The notes beneath the pieces are model-generated. The model was not told the origin of the DNA. It ran no database searches and saw only the letters and a list, made by a program, of their open reading frames with translations. A program made the position numbers and the translations under genes. Shown piece by piece: positions 14,659 through 24,000 of a DNA stretch of 64,000 nucleotides. This DNA is from DASQZT01 sp963728965 (GTDB taxonomy: Bacteria > Acidobacteriota > Terriglobia > Bryobacterales > Bryobacteraceae). The DNA lies in the NCBI GenBank assembly GCA_963728965.1, contig CAVSMH010000008.1, forward strand, positions 434,001 through 498,000, given 5' to 3'. Numbering within the stretch: the stretch's first letter is position 1; every line of letters starts with the position of its first letter.

Positions 14659-16077
14659 GTGCGACCAAAGACAAGCGCCATCGGTGCTCCGGCCACGCGC
14701 CGCCGTGCGCCCTGGCTCATCCTGTGGCTGGGCTTCGGCGGACTGCTGGTGTGTATCGTCGGTGCCGCCGCCGGGACCTTCCTGGTGCTCGACCGCGTCC
14801 GCTACAGCGAATCCTTAAACCGCCGCGCCTCCTTCCAGCGGTTCCGCGCGCTCGATCAGATTCGCGCCCAGATCTATCTCTCGGGCACTTACGTTCGCGA
14901 TTATCTCCTTTCCCCCGATCCCACGGTGGCGGCCGCGCAGAATAGCCACCTGGCGGTTCTCGAGCGCGAAACAAGGGCGGTGGTGGCGGCCTACTCCCGC
15001 GGCCTGGCGCCCGAAGAGCGCGAACCCTTCCATGCCCTTCAGTCCGAAATCGAGGCCTACCTTCGCGTGCTCGACAGCACCGCCGACTGGACACCCGAGG
15101 AGCGCAATCGCCGCCGCGAGTCGTTCTTCTACGACCAGCTCGTGCCTCGCCGCAACGCCATGCTGGGAATCGCCGACCGCATCGCGGTGGCCAACGAGCG
15201 CGCCTTCAACCGTGCCGAAGGACAGTTGAACGCGTCCTCCCGGCACCTGCGCCAGTCGCTCGCCGTCACCTTCGCGGTCACCCTGTGCGGCGGCATTCTG
15301 CTGGCCCTGATCACCATCCATCGCACGCTGCGCCTGGAGCGGGAACTGGAGCGCCGCCTCGAAGAGAATACCCGCGCCCGGGCCAATCTCCAGGAACTCT
15401 CGGCGGAGCTCGTGCGCGCCCAGGAGAACGAGCGCCGCGCCCTGGCCCGCGAACTCCATGACGAGGTTGGCCAATCCCTTTCGGCCATCCTCATGGAAGC
15501 GGACAACGCCGGGATGGCCGACAACGTCGACGAGGTTCGCGAGCACCTTGCTTCGGTCCGCTCGCTCGCCGAAAAGACCGTGAACGAAGTCCGCGACCTG
15601 GCGCTGCTGCTCCGCCCCTCGATGCTCGATGATTTCGGCCTGGTGCCCGCGCTCACCTGGCACGCCCGCGAAATGAGCAAACGCACCGGGCTCAACGTGG
15701 TGGTGACCGCCGATGACGTGGCCGGCGAATTGCCCGACGAACATAAAACCTGCATCTACCGGCTGGTCCAGGAGGCCGTCAACAACTCCGCCCGCCACGC
15801 CAATGCCCGCACCGTCGAAGTCTACCTGCACCGCCACGACGACCGCGTGCTTTGCAGCGTGCGCGACGACGGCTCCGGTTTCGATACCCGCTACGTGCGC
15901 GGGCTCGGCCTGCTCGGCATGGAGGAACGCGTGCGGCGCCTGGGCGGCCGTCTCGAGATCGATTCCCGGCCCGGCCACGGCACCACCGTGGCCGCCGAGC
16001 TGCCCCTTCCCGAATCCAGCGGTTCGAACGGAAATTACGGAAACGGAAATCATGCCCATTCGCATTCTGCTGGCTGA
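14659..16077 (+). CDS. Sensor histidine kinase, NarX/DesK type (HisKA_3)
   Basis: A 472-residue inner-membrane kinase. TM1 is about residues 19-44 and TM2 about 201-221, enclosing a periplasmic all-helical sensor of about 155 residues that resembles four-helix-bundle chemoreceptor-like domains. A short coiled coil (about 225-255) leads into HisKA_3 with RELHDEVGQSLSAIL (His267), followed by an HPK7-type ATPase with QEAVNNSARHA, DDGSGFD and GLGLLGMEERV. The GTG start at 14659 is supported by AAGGAG at 14648-14653. The C terminus is a Gly/Asn/His/Ser-rich tail of about 18 residues. The response-regulator gene begins inside this gene (26-base overlap), so the pair is translationally coupled and cognate. 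The stimulus is unknown. Confidence 0.93.
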   Translation: MRPKTSAIGAPATRRRAPWLILWLGFGGLLVCIVGAAAGTFLVLDRVRYSESLNRRASFQRFRALDQIRAQIYLSGTYVRDYLLSPDPTVAAAQNSHLAVLERETRAVVAAYSRGLAPEEREPFHALQSEIEAYLRVLDSTADWTPEERNRRRESFFYDQLVPRRNAMLGIADRIAVANERAFNRAEGQLNASSRHLRQSLAVTFAVTLCGGILLALITIHRTLRLERELERRLEENTRARANLQELSAELVRAQENERRALARELHDEVGQSLSAILMEADNAGMADNVDEVREHLASVRSLAEKTVNEVRDLALLLRPSMLDDFGLVPALTWHAREMSKRTGLNVVVTADDVAGELPDEHKTCIYRLVQEAVNNSARHANARTVEVYLHRHDDRVLCSVRDDGSGFDTRYVRGLGLLGMEERVRRLGGRLEIDSRPGHGTTVAAELPLPESSGSNGNYGNGNHAHSHSAG

Positions 16078-16699
16078 CGACCACACCGTGGTTCGCGACG
16101 GACTGCGCGCCCTGCTCGAACGCCAGCCCGACATGCAGGTGGTTGGCGAAGCCGCCGATGGCCGCGACAGTATCCGGCTCTCCGATGAGCTGTTGCCGGA
16201 TGTCGTGATCATGGATATCGCCATGCCCAACATGAACGGCATCGAGGCCACCCGCCGCATCCTCGCCGCCAATCCCCGCACCGCCGTCGTCATCCTGAGC
16301 ATGCACCAGGACGAAAGCTACGTGCTGCGCTCGCTCAAGGCCGGCGCCAAAGGCTACCTCCTCAAAGACTCGCTGCGCTCCGACGTGCTGGATGCCATTC
16401 GCGCCGTCTCCCAGGGGCGCAGCTTTCTGACTCGCAAGGTGGGCCGCATTCTTCAGGAGGATTACGTCCGCCAGCTCGAGCGCCGCGGCCTCGATGACAG
16501 CTACGATCTGCTGACCGACCGCGAACGCGAGGTTTTGCAACTCGTGGCGGAAGGCCGCACCAATAAAGAGGTGGCCGCGCTGCTCAGTGTCAGCCTCACC
16601 ACGGTCGAGACCCACCGCACCCACATCCTCCAGAAGCTCGACCTGCACAGCATTCCCGAGCTGATTCTTTACGCGGTCCGTAAGGGCATCGTCTCCTGA
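16052..16699 (+). CDS. NarL/FixJ-family response regulator
   Basis: A 215-residue DNA-binding regulator. The receiver domain has Asp9/Asp10 (LLADDHT), phospho-acceptor Asp55 (IMDIAMP) and the switch Lys in YLLKDS; the LuxR-type helix-turn-helix at about 150-210 reads LTDREREVLQLVAEGRTNKEVA followed by TTVETHRTHI. The true start is the ATG at 16052 inside the 3' end of the kinase gene; the frame extends upstream to 15713 only as an overlap shadow. It is the output partner of the kinase at 14659. Targets are unknown; the palindrome at 14551-14570 is one possible autoregulatory site. Confidence 0.95.
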   Translation: MPIRILLADDHTVVRDGLRALLERQPDMQVVGEAADGRDSIRLSDELLPDVVIMDIAMPNMNGIEATRRILAANPRTAVVILSMHQDESYVLRSLKAGAKGYLLKDSLRSDVLDAIRAVSQGRSFLTRKVGRILQEDYVRQLERRGLDDSYDLLTDREREVLQLVAEGRTNKEVAALLSVSLTTVETHRTHILQKLDLHSIPELILYAVRKGIVS

Positions 16700-16737
16700 C
16701 GTACCATGGTGGATGCACGCCACGACAGACGGGACTA

Positions 16738-17880
16738 CTACGAAGGCGCCGCCGAACGCTTCGGCTGACCCAGCACTCCGGCGAATCGTTCCAGGCCCTC
16801 GGTGAATTTCCCGGCGCTCGCGGCGAACCCGATGCGGAAATGGTGTGGCATGCCGAAACAATCGCCCGGCGCCATCATCACTCCTTCCCGCATCGCCCGG
16901 CGGCATAACTCGCGGCCATCGCCGCCGCCGGCCAGCCACGGGAACGCCGTCATCCCGCCCGCCGGCCGCACCCACTGCAAGACGTCCTCGAACTCGGCGA
17001 ACAGCCCGTCGAGCAGCGCCAGGTTTCGCGCCGCAATCTCCTGCGCCCGCCCGTAGATCGCATCGCGGTGGCGGATCGCCAGCGTCGCCAGCCGTTCTCC
17101 CAGCGGCGTGTTCGATACTGTGAAGTAGCTGCGCGCGTTGGTGAACAGCTTCCGACGCGCGCCATCGCGCTCGATAATCCACCCGGTGCGCAGGCCGCTG
17201 AGGCACAGCGCCTTGGAAAAATCGCCCAGCACCGTGGCATGGGGCAGCCGCGCGGCCGACCGCATGGGCGTGGCGTGATAGATGGGGTGGTACACCTGGT
17301 CGCTGACGAAGCCCACACCCCGGTCCGCGCAGAAATCGTGCAGCCGTTCCATCTCCGCATCCGACAGCACGGTGCCGGTTGGATTGTGCGGCGAGTTCAC
17401 CAGCACGAATCGCGTGTGGCGGTCCACCTGCCGCCGGATCTCGTCCGCATCGATCTGAAAGCGGTTCTCGACGCGCAGCCGGTAGCGCCGCACCTCGATC
17501 CCCATCGCCTCGGCGGTGGACGCATTGGTGGGGAATCCCGGCTCCGGCAGCACCACGTTGGCACCCGGTTCCGCCGCCAGGAAAAACAGCGCCAGCAGCG
17601 CCTCGGCCGCGCCGGTCACCACCTGGACATCGTCGCGATCCACGCCCTCCATTTCCGCGATGGCCTGGCGCAGTTCGCCGGAACCCGCGGGGCTGGTATA
17701 GCTCAACGCGGCATCCAGCAGCCGCTCGTGAAAGTCCTCGCCTTCGAGCGCCACCAGTTCCCGCAGCGTCCACACCGGCCCCGTGCTCGCTCCCAGGTCG
17801 TAGGCTATCGGAGGATCGGCGGTGAACTTCTGCGACAGCCAGTCGTCCAGCAGAAAAGGTGCCAGCTTCATGCTTTCCAT
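16738..17880 (-). CDS. PLP-dependent aminotransferase, class I/II
   Basis: A 380-residue fold-type I aminotransferase. Seen are the PLP-phosphate region VVTGAAEALLALF, LVNSPHNPTGTVL with the Asn/Pro signature, the Asp/Tyr pair in VSDQVYHPI, the Schiff-base lysine in GDFSKALCLSGLRTGW (Lys223), and the substrate-carboxylate-binding Arg near FRIGFAAS. It resembles aminotransferases often annotated as aspartate or alanine aminotransferase-like, but the subfamily cannot be assigned from sequence alone. It lies 37 bases upstream of pyruvate kinase's stop, on the same strand and downstream in transcription order, so pyk and this gene may be co-transcribed, which would fit alanine/pyruvate interconversion. 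Confidence 0.88.
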   Translation of the reverse strand: MESMKLAPFLLDDWLSQKFTADPPIAYDLGASTGPVWTLRELVALEGEDFHERLLDAALSYTSPAGSGELRQAIAEMEGVDRDDVQVVTGAAEALLALFFLAAEPGANVVLPEPGFPTNASTAEAMGIEVRRYRLRVENRFQIDADEIRRQVDRHTRFVLVNSPHNPTGTVLSDAEMERLHDFCADRGVGFVSDQVYHPIYHATPMRSAARLPHATVLGDFSKALCLSGLRTGWIIERDGARRKLFTNARSYFTVSNTPLGERLATLAIRHRDAIYGRAQEIAARNLALLDGLFAEFEDVLQWVRPAGGMTAFPWLAGGGDGRELCRRAMREGVMMAPGDCFGMPHHFRIGFAASAGKFTEGLERFAGVLGQPKRSAAPS

Positions 17881-17917
17881 GATACCGGTCGCGCGGCTGC
17901 GCGCCGGAGCCGCTCGC

Positions 17918-19330
17918 CTACCCCCCGCCCACGCGGTGCAACTTCATCAGGTTGGTCGTGCCCGCGCGCCCCACCGGCTGCCCCGCCACGAAGACCACCA
18001 GGTCGCCCCTTTTCAGATACTCGCCTTCCACCATCATCCGGTCCATCAGCCCCAGCATCTCGTCCGTGCTCGCTACATCCGGCGCCAGAATCGGCCTCGC
18101 GCCGTAGTTCACGGTGAGCTGCCGCGCCGTGGTGTCGTGCGGCGTGATCGCATAAATCTTCACCGGCGGCCGGTAGCGCGATACCAGCCGCGCGCTCGAC
18201 CCCGTGGAGGTGAAGACCACGATCGCCACCGCCCCGGAGTCCCGCGCCGCATGGTAGGCCGCGTCCGCCAGGATCTCCGCGTTGGACGGCTCGGGCGAAT
18301 GCGGCGGGTCCTGATAGCCCCGGCTGCGGATGGATGCCTCCGACTCCGTGGCGATGCGCGCCATGAACCGCACCGCCTCCACCGGATACTTCCCCACCGA
18401 AGTCTCCGCCGACAGCATCACCGCGTCGGTGCCGTCGTAAATGGCGTTGGCCACATCGCTGACTTCCGCGCGCGTCGGCACGGGGTGCTCCGTCATCGAT
18501 TCCAGCATCTGGGTGGCCGTGATGACGAAGCGGCCCGTGCGCCGCGCCCGCCGGATGATCGATTTCTGGATGCGGGGAACGCGCTCGAGCGAGATCTCGA
18601 CTCCCAGGTCACCGCGCGCCACCATCACCCCGTCGGTCACGTGGAGAATCGATTCGATGTTGTCCCACCCTTCCGGTTTCTCGATCTTCGCCACGATGGA
18701 CACCGGCCGCCCGCCCAGCCGGTCGCGCAACTGCTGAACGTCCGCGGCGGTCCGCACGAACGACAGGGCGACCAGGTCGATGCCCGCGGTGAGCCCAAAG
18801 TGCAGGTCGGCGAGATCCTTCTCGGTCATCGAAGGCGTGCTCAGCGTTACCCCGGGAAGGTTGATCCCTTTGTGGTCGCTAATCGCGCCGCCGCTGACCA
18901 CCTCGGTGCGCACATGGGTCCCGTCGCTCTCCACGGCGCGCAGTTCGATGGCGCCATCCGCCAGGAGGATGCGATCGCCCGGCTTCACATCGTGCGCGAA
19001 ATTGGCGTAGCTCGTGGACGCCTGCCCGCACGTTCCGGGCACCGGCTCGGTGGTGATGGTGAAGGTCGACCCGTTCTCGAGCACGCAACCGCCGCCCTCG
19101 AAACCGCCCAGCCGGATCTTGGGCCCCTGCAGGTCGAGCAGGATTCCCGCGTGGATGCCCATCTCGCGCGTGGCTGCCCGCACCGCCTCGATGCGCGCCG
19201 CGTGCTCGCGCTGCCTGCCGTGCGAGCAGTTCAACCGGAACACGTGCACCCCGGCCACCAGCAACTGCTTCAGCATGCCGGGCGAATCGGTAGCCGGGCC
19301 GAGCGTGGCAACAATTTTGGTATTCGGCAT
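17918..19330 (-). CDS. pyk: Pyruvate kinase
   Basis: Final glycolytic enzyme: phosphoenolpyruvate plus ADP to pyruvate plus ATP. The 470-residue protein starts MPNTKIVATLGPATDSP and has the substrate-contacting Arg in FRLNCSHG, the catalytic Lys in SIVAKIEKPEG, the metal-binding MVARGDLGVEI and the TATQMLESM segment; the A, B and C domains are complete. The allosteric C domain is near normal length. The frame is open upstream to 19390, but the ATG at 19330 starts exactly at the family N terminus. It is followed on the same strand by the aminotransferase. Confidence 0.97.
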   Translation of the reverse strand: MPNTKIVATLGPATDSPGMLKQLLVAGVHVFRLNCSHGRQREHAARIEAVRAATREMGIHAGILLDLQGPKIRLGGFEGGGCVLENGSTFTITTEPVPGTCGQASTSYANFAHDVKPGDRILLADGAIELRAVESDGTHVRTEVVSGGAISDHKGINLPGVTLSTPSMTEKDLADLHFGLTAGIDLVALSFVRTAADVQQLRDRLGGRPVSIVAKIEKPEGWDNIESILHVTDGVMVARGDLGVEISLERVPRIQKSIIRRARRTGRFVITATQMLESMTEHPVPTRAEVSDVANAIYDGTDAVMLSAETSVGKYPVEAVRFMARIATESEASIRSRGYQDPPHSPEPSNAEILADAAYHAARDSGAVAIVVFTSTGSSARLVSRYRPPVKIYAITPHDTTARQLTVNYGARPILAPDVASTDEMLGLMDRMMVEGEYLKRGDLVVFVAGQPVGRAGTTNLMKLHRVGGG

Positions 19331-19478
19331 CGCCTTTGGTCTATTGTGGCAGAACCGGGCGGAGCATCGGATTCCGTCTCCGCCCCACACGGTGCGCCGC
19401 GTAGTGCCGACCGGGCGGACTGGACTACAATGGAATCACGCCGCCTGTGAATCGAGCGGGCGCGCGGGTCCTTTCTGA

Positions 19479-19555
19479 GGCGCGGTGGCGAAGCTGGCTA
19501 ACGCAGCGGTCTGCAAAACCGCGATACATCGGTTCGAATCCGATCCGCGCCTCCA
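19479..19555 (+). tRNA. tRNA-Cys (anticodon GCA)
   Basis: A 77-base cloverleaf can be folded by eye. The acceptor arms GGCGCGG (19479-19485) and CCGCGCC (19545-19551) pair perfectly. The anticodon stem GCGGT/ACCGC holds the loop CTGCAAA with anticodon GCA at 19513-19515. The T loop has GGTTCGAATCC, the discriminator base is U, and CCA (19553-19555) is encoded. No integrase or attachment-like duplication is visible next to it. Confidence 0.95.
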
Positions 19556-19619
19556 GTCTTGCGTCGGGCGTTTCCGGCGCATCCGCTCTATCCGACGCGG
19601 CAATCGCCGCGCCGCGCAC

Positions 19620-21026
19620 TCAGTCGAGTTTCAGCCCCAGCAGGTTCCTGGCGTTCGCGAAGCAGATGTTGCGGATGGTCCCGCCGATCAGCGCTTCATC
19701 GCCGGGCAGTTCGCCCGCTTCCATGTCGCGGCCGAACAGATCGCACAACACGCGCCGGAAATACTCATGGCGCGGGTACGACATGAACGACCGCGAGTCC
19801 GTCAGCATGCCGACGAATTTCGAGATCAGGCCGCAGTGGGAGAGCGCGTTCATCTGCCATTGCATGGCCTCCTTCTGATCGAGGAACCACCAGCCGCTGC
19901 CGAATTGGATCTTGCCGGCGACGGACCCGTCCTGGAAGTTGCCGATCATGGTGGCGAAGCTGTAGTTGTCGGCAGGGTTCAAATCGTACACGATCATCTT
20001 GGGCAGGGCGCCCTGCTGATCGAGCCGGTCGAGATACCATCCCAGGGCATCGGTCTGCGGCCAGTCGCCGATGGAGTCAAAGCCGGTGTCCGGCCCCAGC
20101 TCGCGGAATCGCCGGGTGTTGTTGTTGCGGCGCGCGCCCAGGTGGAGTTGCTTGGTCCAGCCCTTTTCCGCATCCCACCAGCCGAACATCAGCATCATGT
20201 ATCCGGCGAACCGGGAATGCTCATCGGGCGTGGCGGGCTGGCCCAGGCGGGCGCGGCTGAAGACGTGCGCGGCTTCGCGATCGTCGGAGAAATCGCACGG
20301 CAGGTGATTCAGCCCATGGTCGGAGAGGCGGCCGCCCATCTCATGAAAGAAATCGTGACGCCGCTTGAGCGCCTCCACGAAACCGGCCAGCGTCGAGATG
20401 GTCATGTTGGCCGCCGCTTGCAGCCGGTCCACCCAGGGATTGAAGATCTCGGGCGCGTGCACGTTCAGCGCCTTGTCGGGGCGGAAGGTAGGATAGATCC
20501 GGGTCTCCAGGCCGGAGGCGGCGATGGCTTTGTGGCAGGAGAGGTCGTCGGTCGGATCGTCGGTGGTGCAGACGGCCTTCACGCGGAAGCGGCGCAGGAT
20601 GCCGTGGGCGCGCAGATCGTCGGTGGCCAGCATGGCGTTGGCGCGGTTCCAGACGGCGTCCGCGGTGGCTTCGCTGAGGAGGTCTTCGATGCCGAAATAG
20701 CGTTTCAACTCCAGGTGGGTCCAATGGTAGAGCGGATTGCGCAGCGTCTCGGGCACCGTTCGCGCCCACGCCTGGAACTTCTCGCGATGCGAAGCGTCAC
20801 CCGTCGCGTAGCGCTCGGCGATGCCATTGGCCCGCATGGCGCGCCATTTGTAGTGATCGCCCTCCAGCCAGATTTCGAACAGGTCGCCGAACTGCCGGTT
20901 CTGCGAGACATCCTGCGGCGGGAGGTGGCAGTGGTAATCCAGGATCGGCTCCGGCTCGGCATATTCGTGATAGAGCCGCCGTGCGGTCTGGTTGCTCAAC
21001 AGGAAATCTTCGTGGATGAAGGGCAT
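19620..21026 (-). CDS. uxaC: Glucuronate isomerase (uronate isomerase)
   Basis: A 468-residue metal-dependent enzyme of the amidohydrolase superfamily that converts D-glucuronate to D-fructuronate (and galacturonate to tagaturonate) at the start of hexuronate catabolism. Key stretches are FIHEDFLLSNQTARRLYHEYA, the metal-binding DYHCHLPPQDV, TTDDPTDDL, WWFLDQKEAM and GMLTDSRSFMSYPRHEYFRR, which are diagnostic of UxaC. The ATG at 21026 is the family start; the frame extends 12 codons further upstream into the preceding gene. The tricorn-like protease ends 4 bases before it, so the two are probably one transcript although their functions differ. Other uronate genes (uxuA, uxuB, kdgK) are not in the window. 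Confidence 0.96.
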   Translation of the reverse strand: MPFIHEDFLLSNQTARRLYHEYAEPEPILDYHCHLPPQDVSQNRQFGDLFEIWLEGDHYKWRAMRANGIAERYATGDASHREKFQAWARTVPETLRNPLYHWTHLELKRYFGIEDLLSEATADAVWNRANAMLATDDLRAHGILRRFRVKAVCTTDDPTDDLSCHKAIAASGLETRIYPTFRPDKALNVHAPEIFNPWVDRLQAAANMTISTLAGFVEALKRRHDFFHEMGGRLSDHGLNHLPCDFSDDREAAHVFSRARLGQPATPDEHSRFAGYMMLMFGWWDAEKGWTKQLHLGARRNNNTRRFRELGPDTGFDSIGDWPQTDALGWYLDRLDQQGALPKMIVYDLNPADNYSFATMIGNFQDGSVAGKIQFGSGWWFLDQKEAMQWQMNALSHCGLISKFVGMLTDSRSFMSYPRHEYFRRVLCDLFGRDMEAGELPGDEALIGGTIRNICFANARNLLGLKLD

Positions 21027-21030
21027 AGGC

Positions 21031-24000
21031 CTACCGATTCCCTCCCGCCGCTGAGGTTCCACTCGTCGACGGTGCCGGCCGGTTGTAATTCGGATACGCC
21101 GGGCGATGCGGTTCGGGCGCCGGGTGATCCTTCATGTGCTCCAGGGCGATGGCCACGGCGCGCTCCAGCTGCGGATCGCGGCCTTCGGCCACCAGCTTGG
21201 GATCCTGCTCCACTTCCACATCGGGCGCCACTCCCTTGTTCTCCACGTCCCACTGGCCCTCGGCGTTGAAGAACGCGAAGCTGGGCGCGGTTACCGTGCC
21301 GCCGTCCATGAGCGGCGGATAGTTGCCCACCCCCACCAGGCCGCCCCAGGTGCGCTTGCCGACCAGCGTGCCGACCTTATTATGGCGGAACATCCACGGC
21401 ATCATGTCGCCGCCCGACCCCGCGAATTCATTGATCACCATCACCTTCGGTCCGAAGATGGAGGCGGCCGGGGTGCGGTAGATGGCACCGTAGCGCGGGC
21501 TCCAGAAGCCCTGCAACGGCCGCTGCATCACTTCGATGATGTAATCCGCCGCCTGCCCGCCGGAGTTGAAGCGCTCGTCGATGACGGCGCCCTGCTTTTC
21601 CGATTGCGCAAAGTAGTAGCGCGTGAAATTCGTCAACCCGCCCTGCGCCGTGTCCGGCAGGTAGACGTAAGCCAGTTTCCCGCCGCTGAGCTCATCCACT
21701 TTGCGGCGGTTGGCTTCGATCCACGCCTGGTTGCGCAACTGGGTCTCATTTGCCACGGGCACCACCGTGATCTCACGCGCCCCGGCGCCGGAAGCGTCGG
21801 TTGCGATCTTGATCACCACGTGCTTGCCCGCGGTGTTCTCGAGCAGGCGCGAGACGTCCTCCTTGGCGGTGAGTTCCTGCCCGTTCACTTCCAGCAGGTA
21901 GTCGCCCGCGGCCACGTTCAGCCCGGGCGCCGCCAGGGGAGCCTGCAACTGCGGATTCCAGCTCTCGCCGGTATAGATGCGCTTGAAGCGGTACCGCCCG
22001 CCCGCAATCTCGTAATCGGCGCCCAGCAGCCCGCCCGGAATGGTGCGTGCCTGCGGGATATTGCCGCCCCCGCCCCGCAGGTGGCCCACCGACATGTCGC
22101 TGATCATGTCGTGGATGATGTAGTTCAGGTCGCTGCGGGAGCCGAGCGAGTCGAGATACTTTTCATATTCCTTCTCGGCATCGGCCACGTTCACGCCGTG
22201 AAGGTTCGGGTCGTAGAAAAAGCTGCGCTCGATGCGCCACACCTCGTGGTACATCTGCTTCCATTCGGCGATCGGGTCCACGTTCACTTCCACGTCGGCC
22301 AGGCGCAGCACGCCCTCGCCGGGCTTGAGCGGCGCGGCGGCCGAGACGATCACGTACTGCGGGGCCGCGGGTGCGGCCGCTCCGCCGCGCCCGCCGCGTC
22401 CGCCGGCGCCGGCCGCGCCCACGCGGAGCAGCATCTTTTCGCCGTTGAACGAGAGGTCGAAGGAAGCCACGTTATCGGCCAGTTTGTCGAGCTTGCGAGT
22501 CTTCAGGTCGAACCGGGAGAGGGTCTGGCCACCGCCGAATCCGCCGCGCCCGCCGCCCGCGGCGGTTTCGGTAAGGTACACTTGGCCCGTTTTGCCGGAG
22601 GTCAGGGTCAGATAAGGACGCGCCGGCACGGGTAGCGCGATGATGCGCTGCTCGATTTTGTCAAAGTCGATCCGGACCGGCTTGGGCGGCGCTTCCGGCT
22701 GCGCGCCGGCCCCCGCGCCTCCCCGTCCGCCGCGCCCGCCGCCCGCAGCATTTTCTCCCGGGGCGCGCGGCTCGGGCGGCTTCTCTTCGTCGCTTTCCGG
22801 CGCGAGCGGCGAAGCGATATTGTTGGGCAGCACGGCAAGGTAAGCGCTGCGCGTGACTTCGTGCTCGTCGCTGGTCATGTCGAGCCCGCTGGTCGTCGGA
22901 CCATAATTGGTGCTGGCCAGGAAATAAAGGTACTGGCCGTCGCGATCGAAGGCCGGATCGCTGGCGTCGCTCATCCCATCGGTCACCTGCCGGCTCTGGC
23001 CGGACTCGATCGAGTAGATGCGGATCGCGTGGAAGCGGTTCGGCAGGGCCTTGGCATAGGCGATCCACTTCGAATCGCCTGACCACGCGAAGTTCATCCC
23101 GCCTTCGCTGATATGGTCCGCATCGACTTTGGTCAACTTGCCGGAGGCGATCTCCACCTGCCACAGGTTGAGCTGGTTATCGTTGAACGCCACGCGCTTG
23201 CTGTCGGGCGACCACTTCAGTTCGGAATAAAAGGCCGCCTTGCCGGCGAGCGCGATCCTGTGCGTCTCTCCCGCGCCGTTTTGCGCGCGCACGTGAAGCG
23301 CGTACTCGCCCGATTCGTCCGAGAACCAGGCCACCGACCTTCCATCGGGAGCCCACGCCGGCGAGCGGTCCATCACGCCCGGGGTTTTGGTCAGATCGCG
23401 GATGTCGCCCTTCTCCGCCGGCACGGTCAGGATCTCGCCATGCGCTTCGAATACGGCGCGCACGCCGGTGGGCGAAATGCGCGCATTGCGAATCTCGCGG
23501 GCCACGTTCTGGAAATGCGGCCGCACTTCGGTCAAATCGGCCTCGATATCGATCGGCACCGCATGCTCGCTGCCGCTCGCCAGGTCGTAAATGTGGATCT
23601 GTCCGAACTGCTCGTAGATGATGCCGCCCGGCCCGGCGCTGGCATACACGATGTCCTTGCCGGCGTTGTTGAGGAGCTTCTTGACCTGCCGGCTCTGCGG
23701 ATCGTACTGGAACAACGTTACCGGCCCCTCGCGGTCGGAAAGAAAGTACACCTTCTCGCCGATCCACATCGGAGCGAAGTCGTTGGAATTCGTGCGCGGC
23801 ACTTTCTGCGTCGACAGGTCGTCGAAATGGACCGTCCAGATGTAGCTGGCCCGGCCGCCGCGATACCGTCTCCAGGAGACGAAGTTGTTCGTATCGGTCG
23901 AAAACTGGCCTCCATCCAGCGGCTGGTACGCCATGCGTTTCCCGTCCGCGGAGTACGACCCGCAATAGGCCATCGGCAGCGGCAGCGCCTCGGCGAGGCC

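Noticed and set aside
15779..17773. 664-residue minus-strand frame
   Set aside because: It is an antisense/alternate-frame shadow spanning the kinase, regulator and aminotransferase genes; those three have clear domains.
19479..19555. tRNA-Cys as the border of an integrated element
   Set aside because: No integrase, no duplicated tRNA 3' end and no change of base composition are seen nearby.
19485..21269. 594-residue plus-strand frame starting inside the tRNA
   Set aside because: It is antisense to glucuronate isomerase, begins within the tRNA-Cys sequence and has no family-like sequence.
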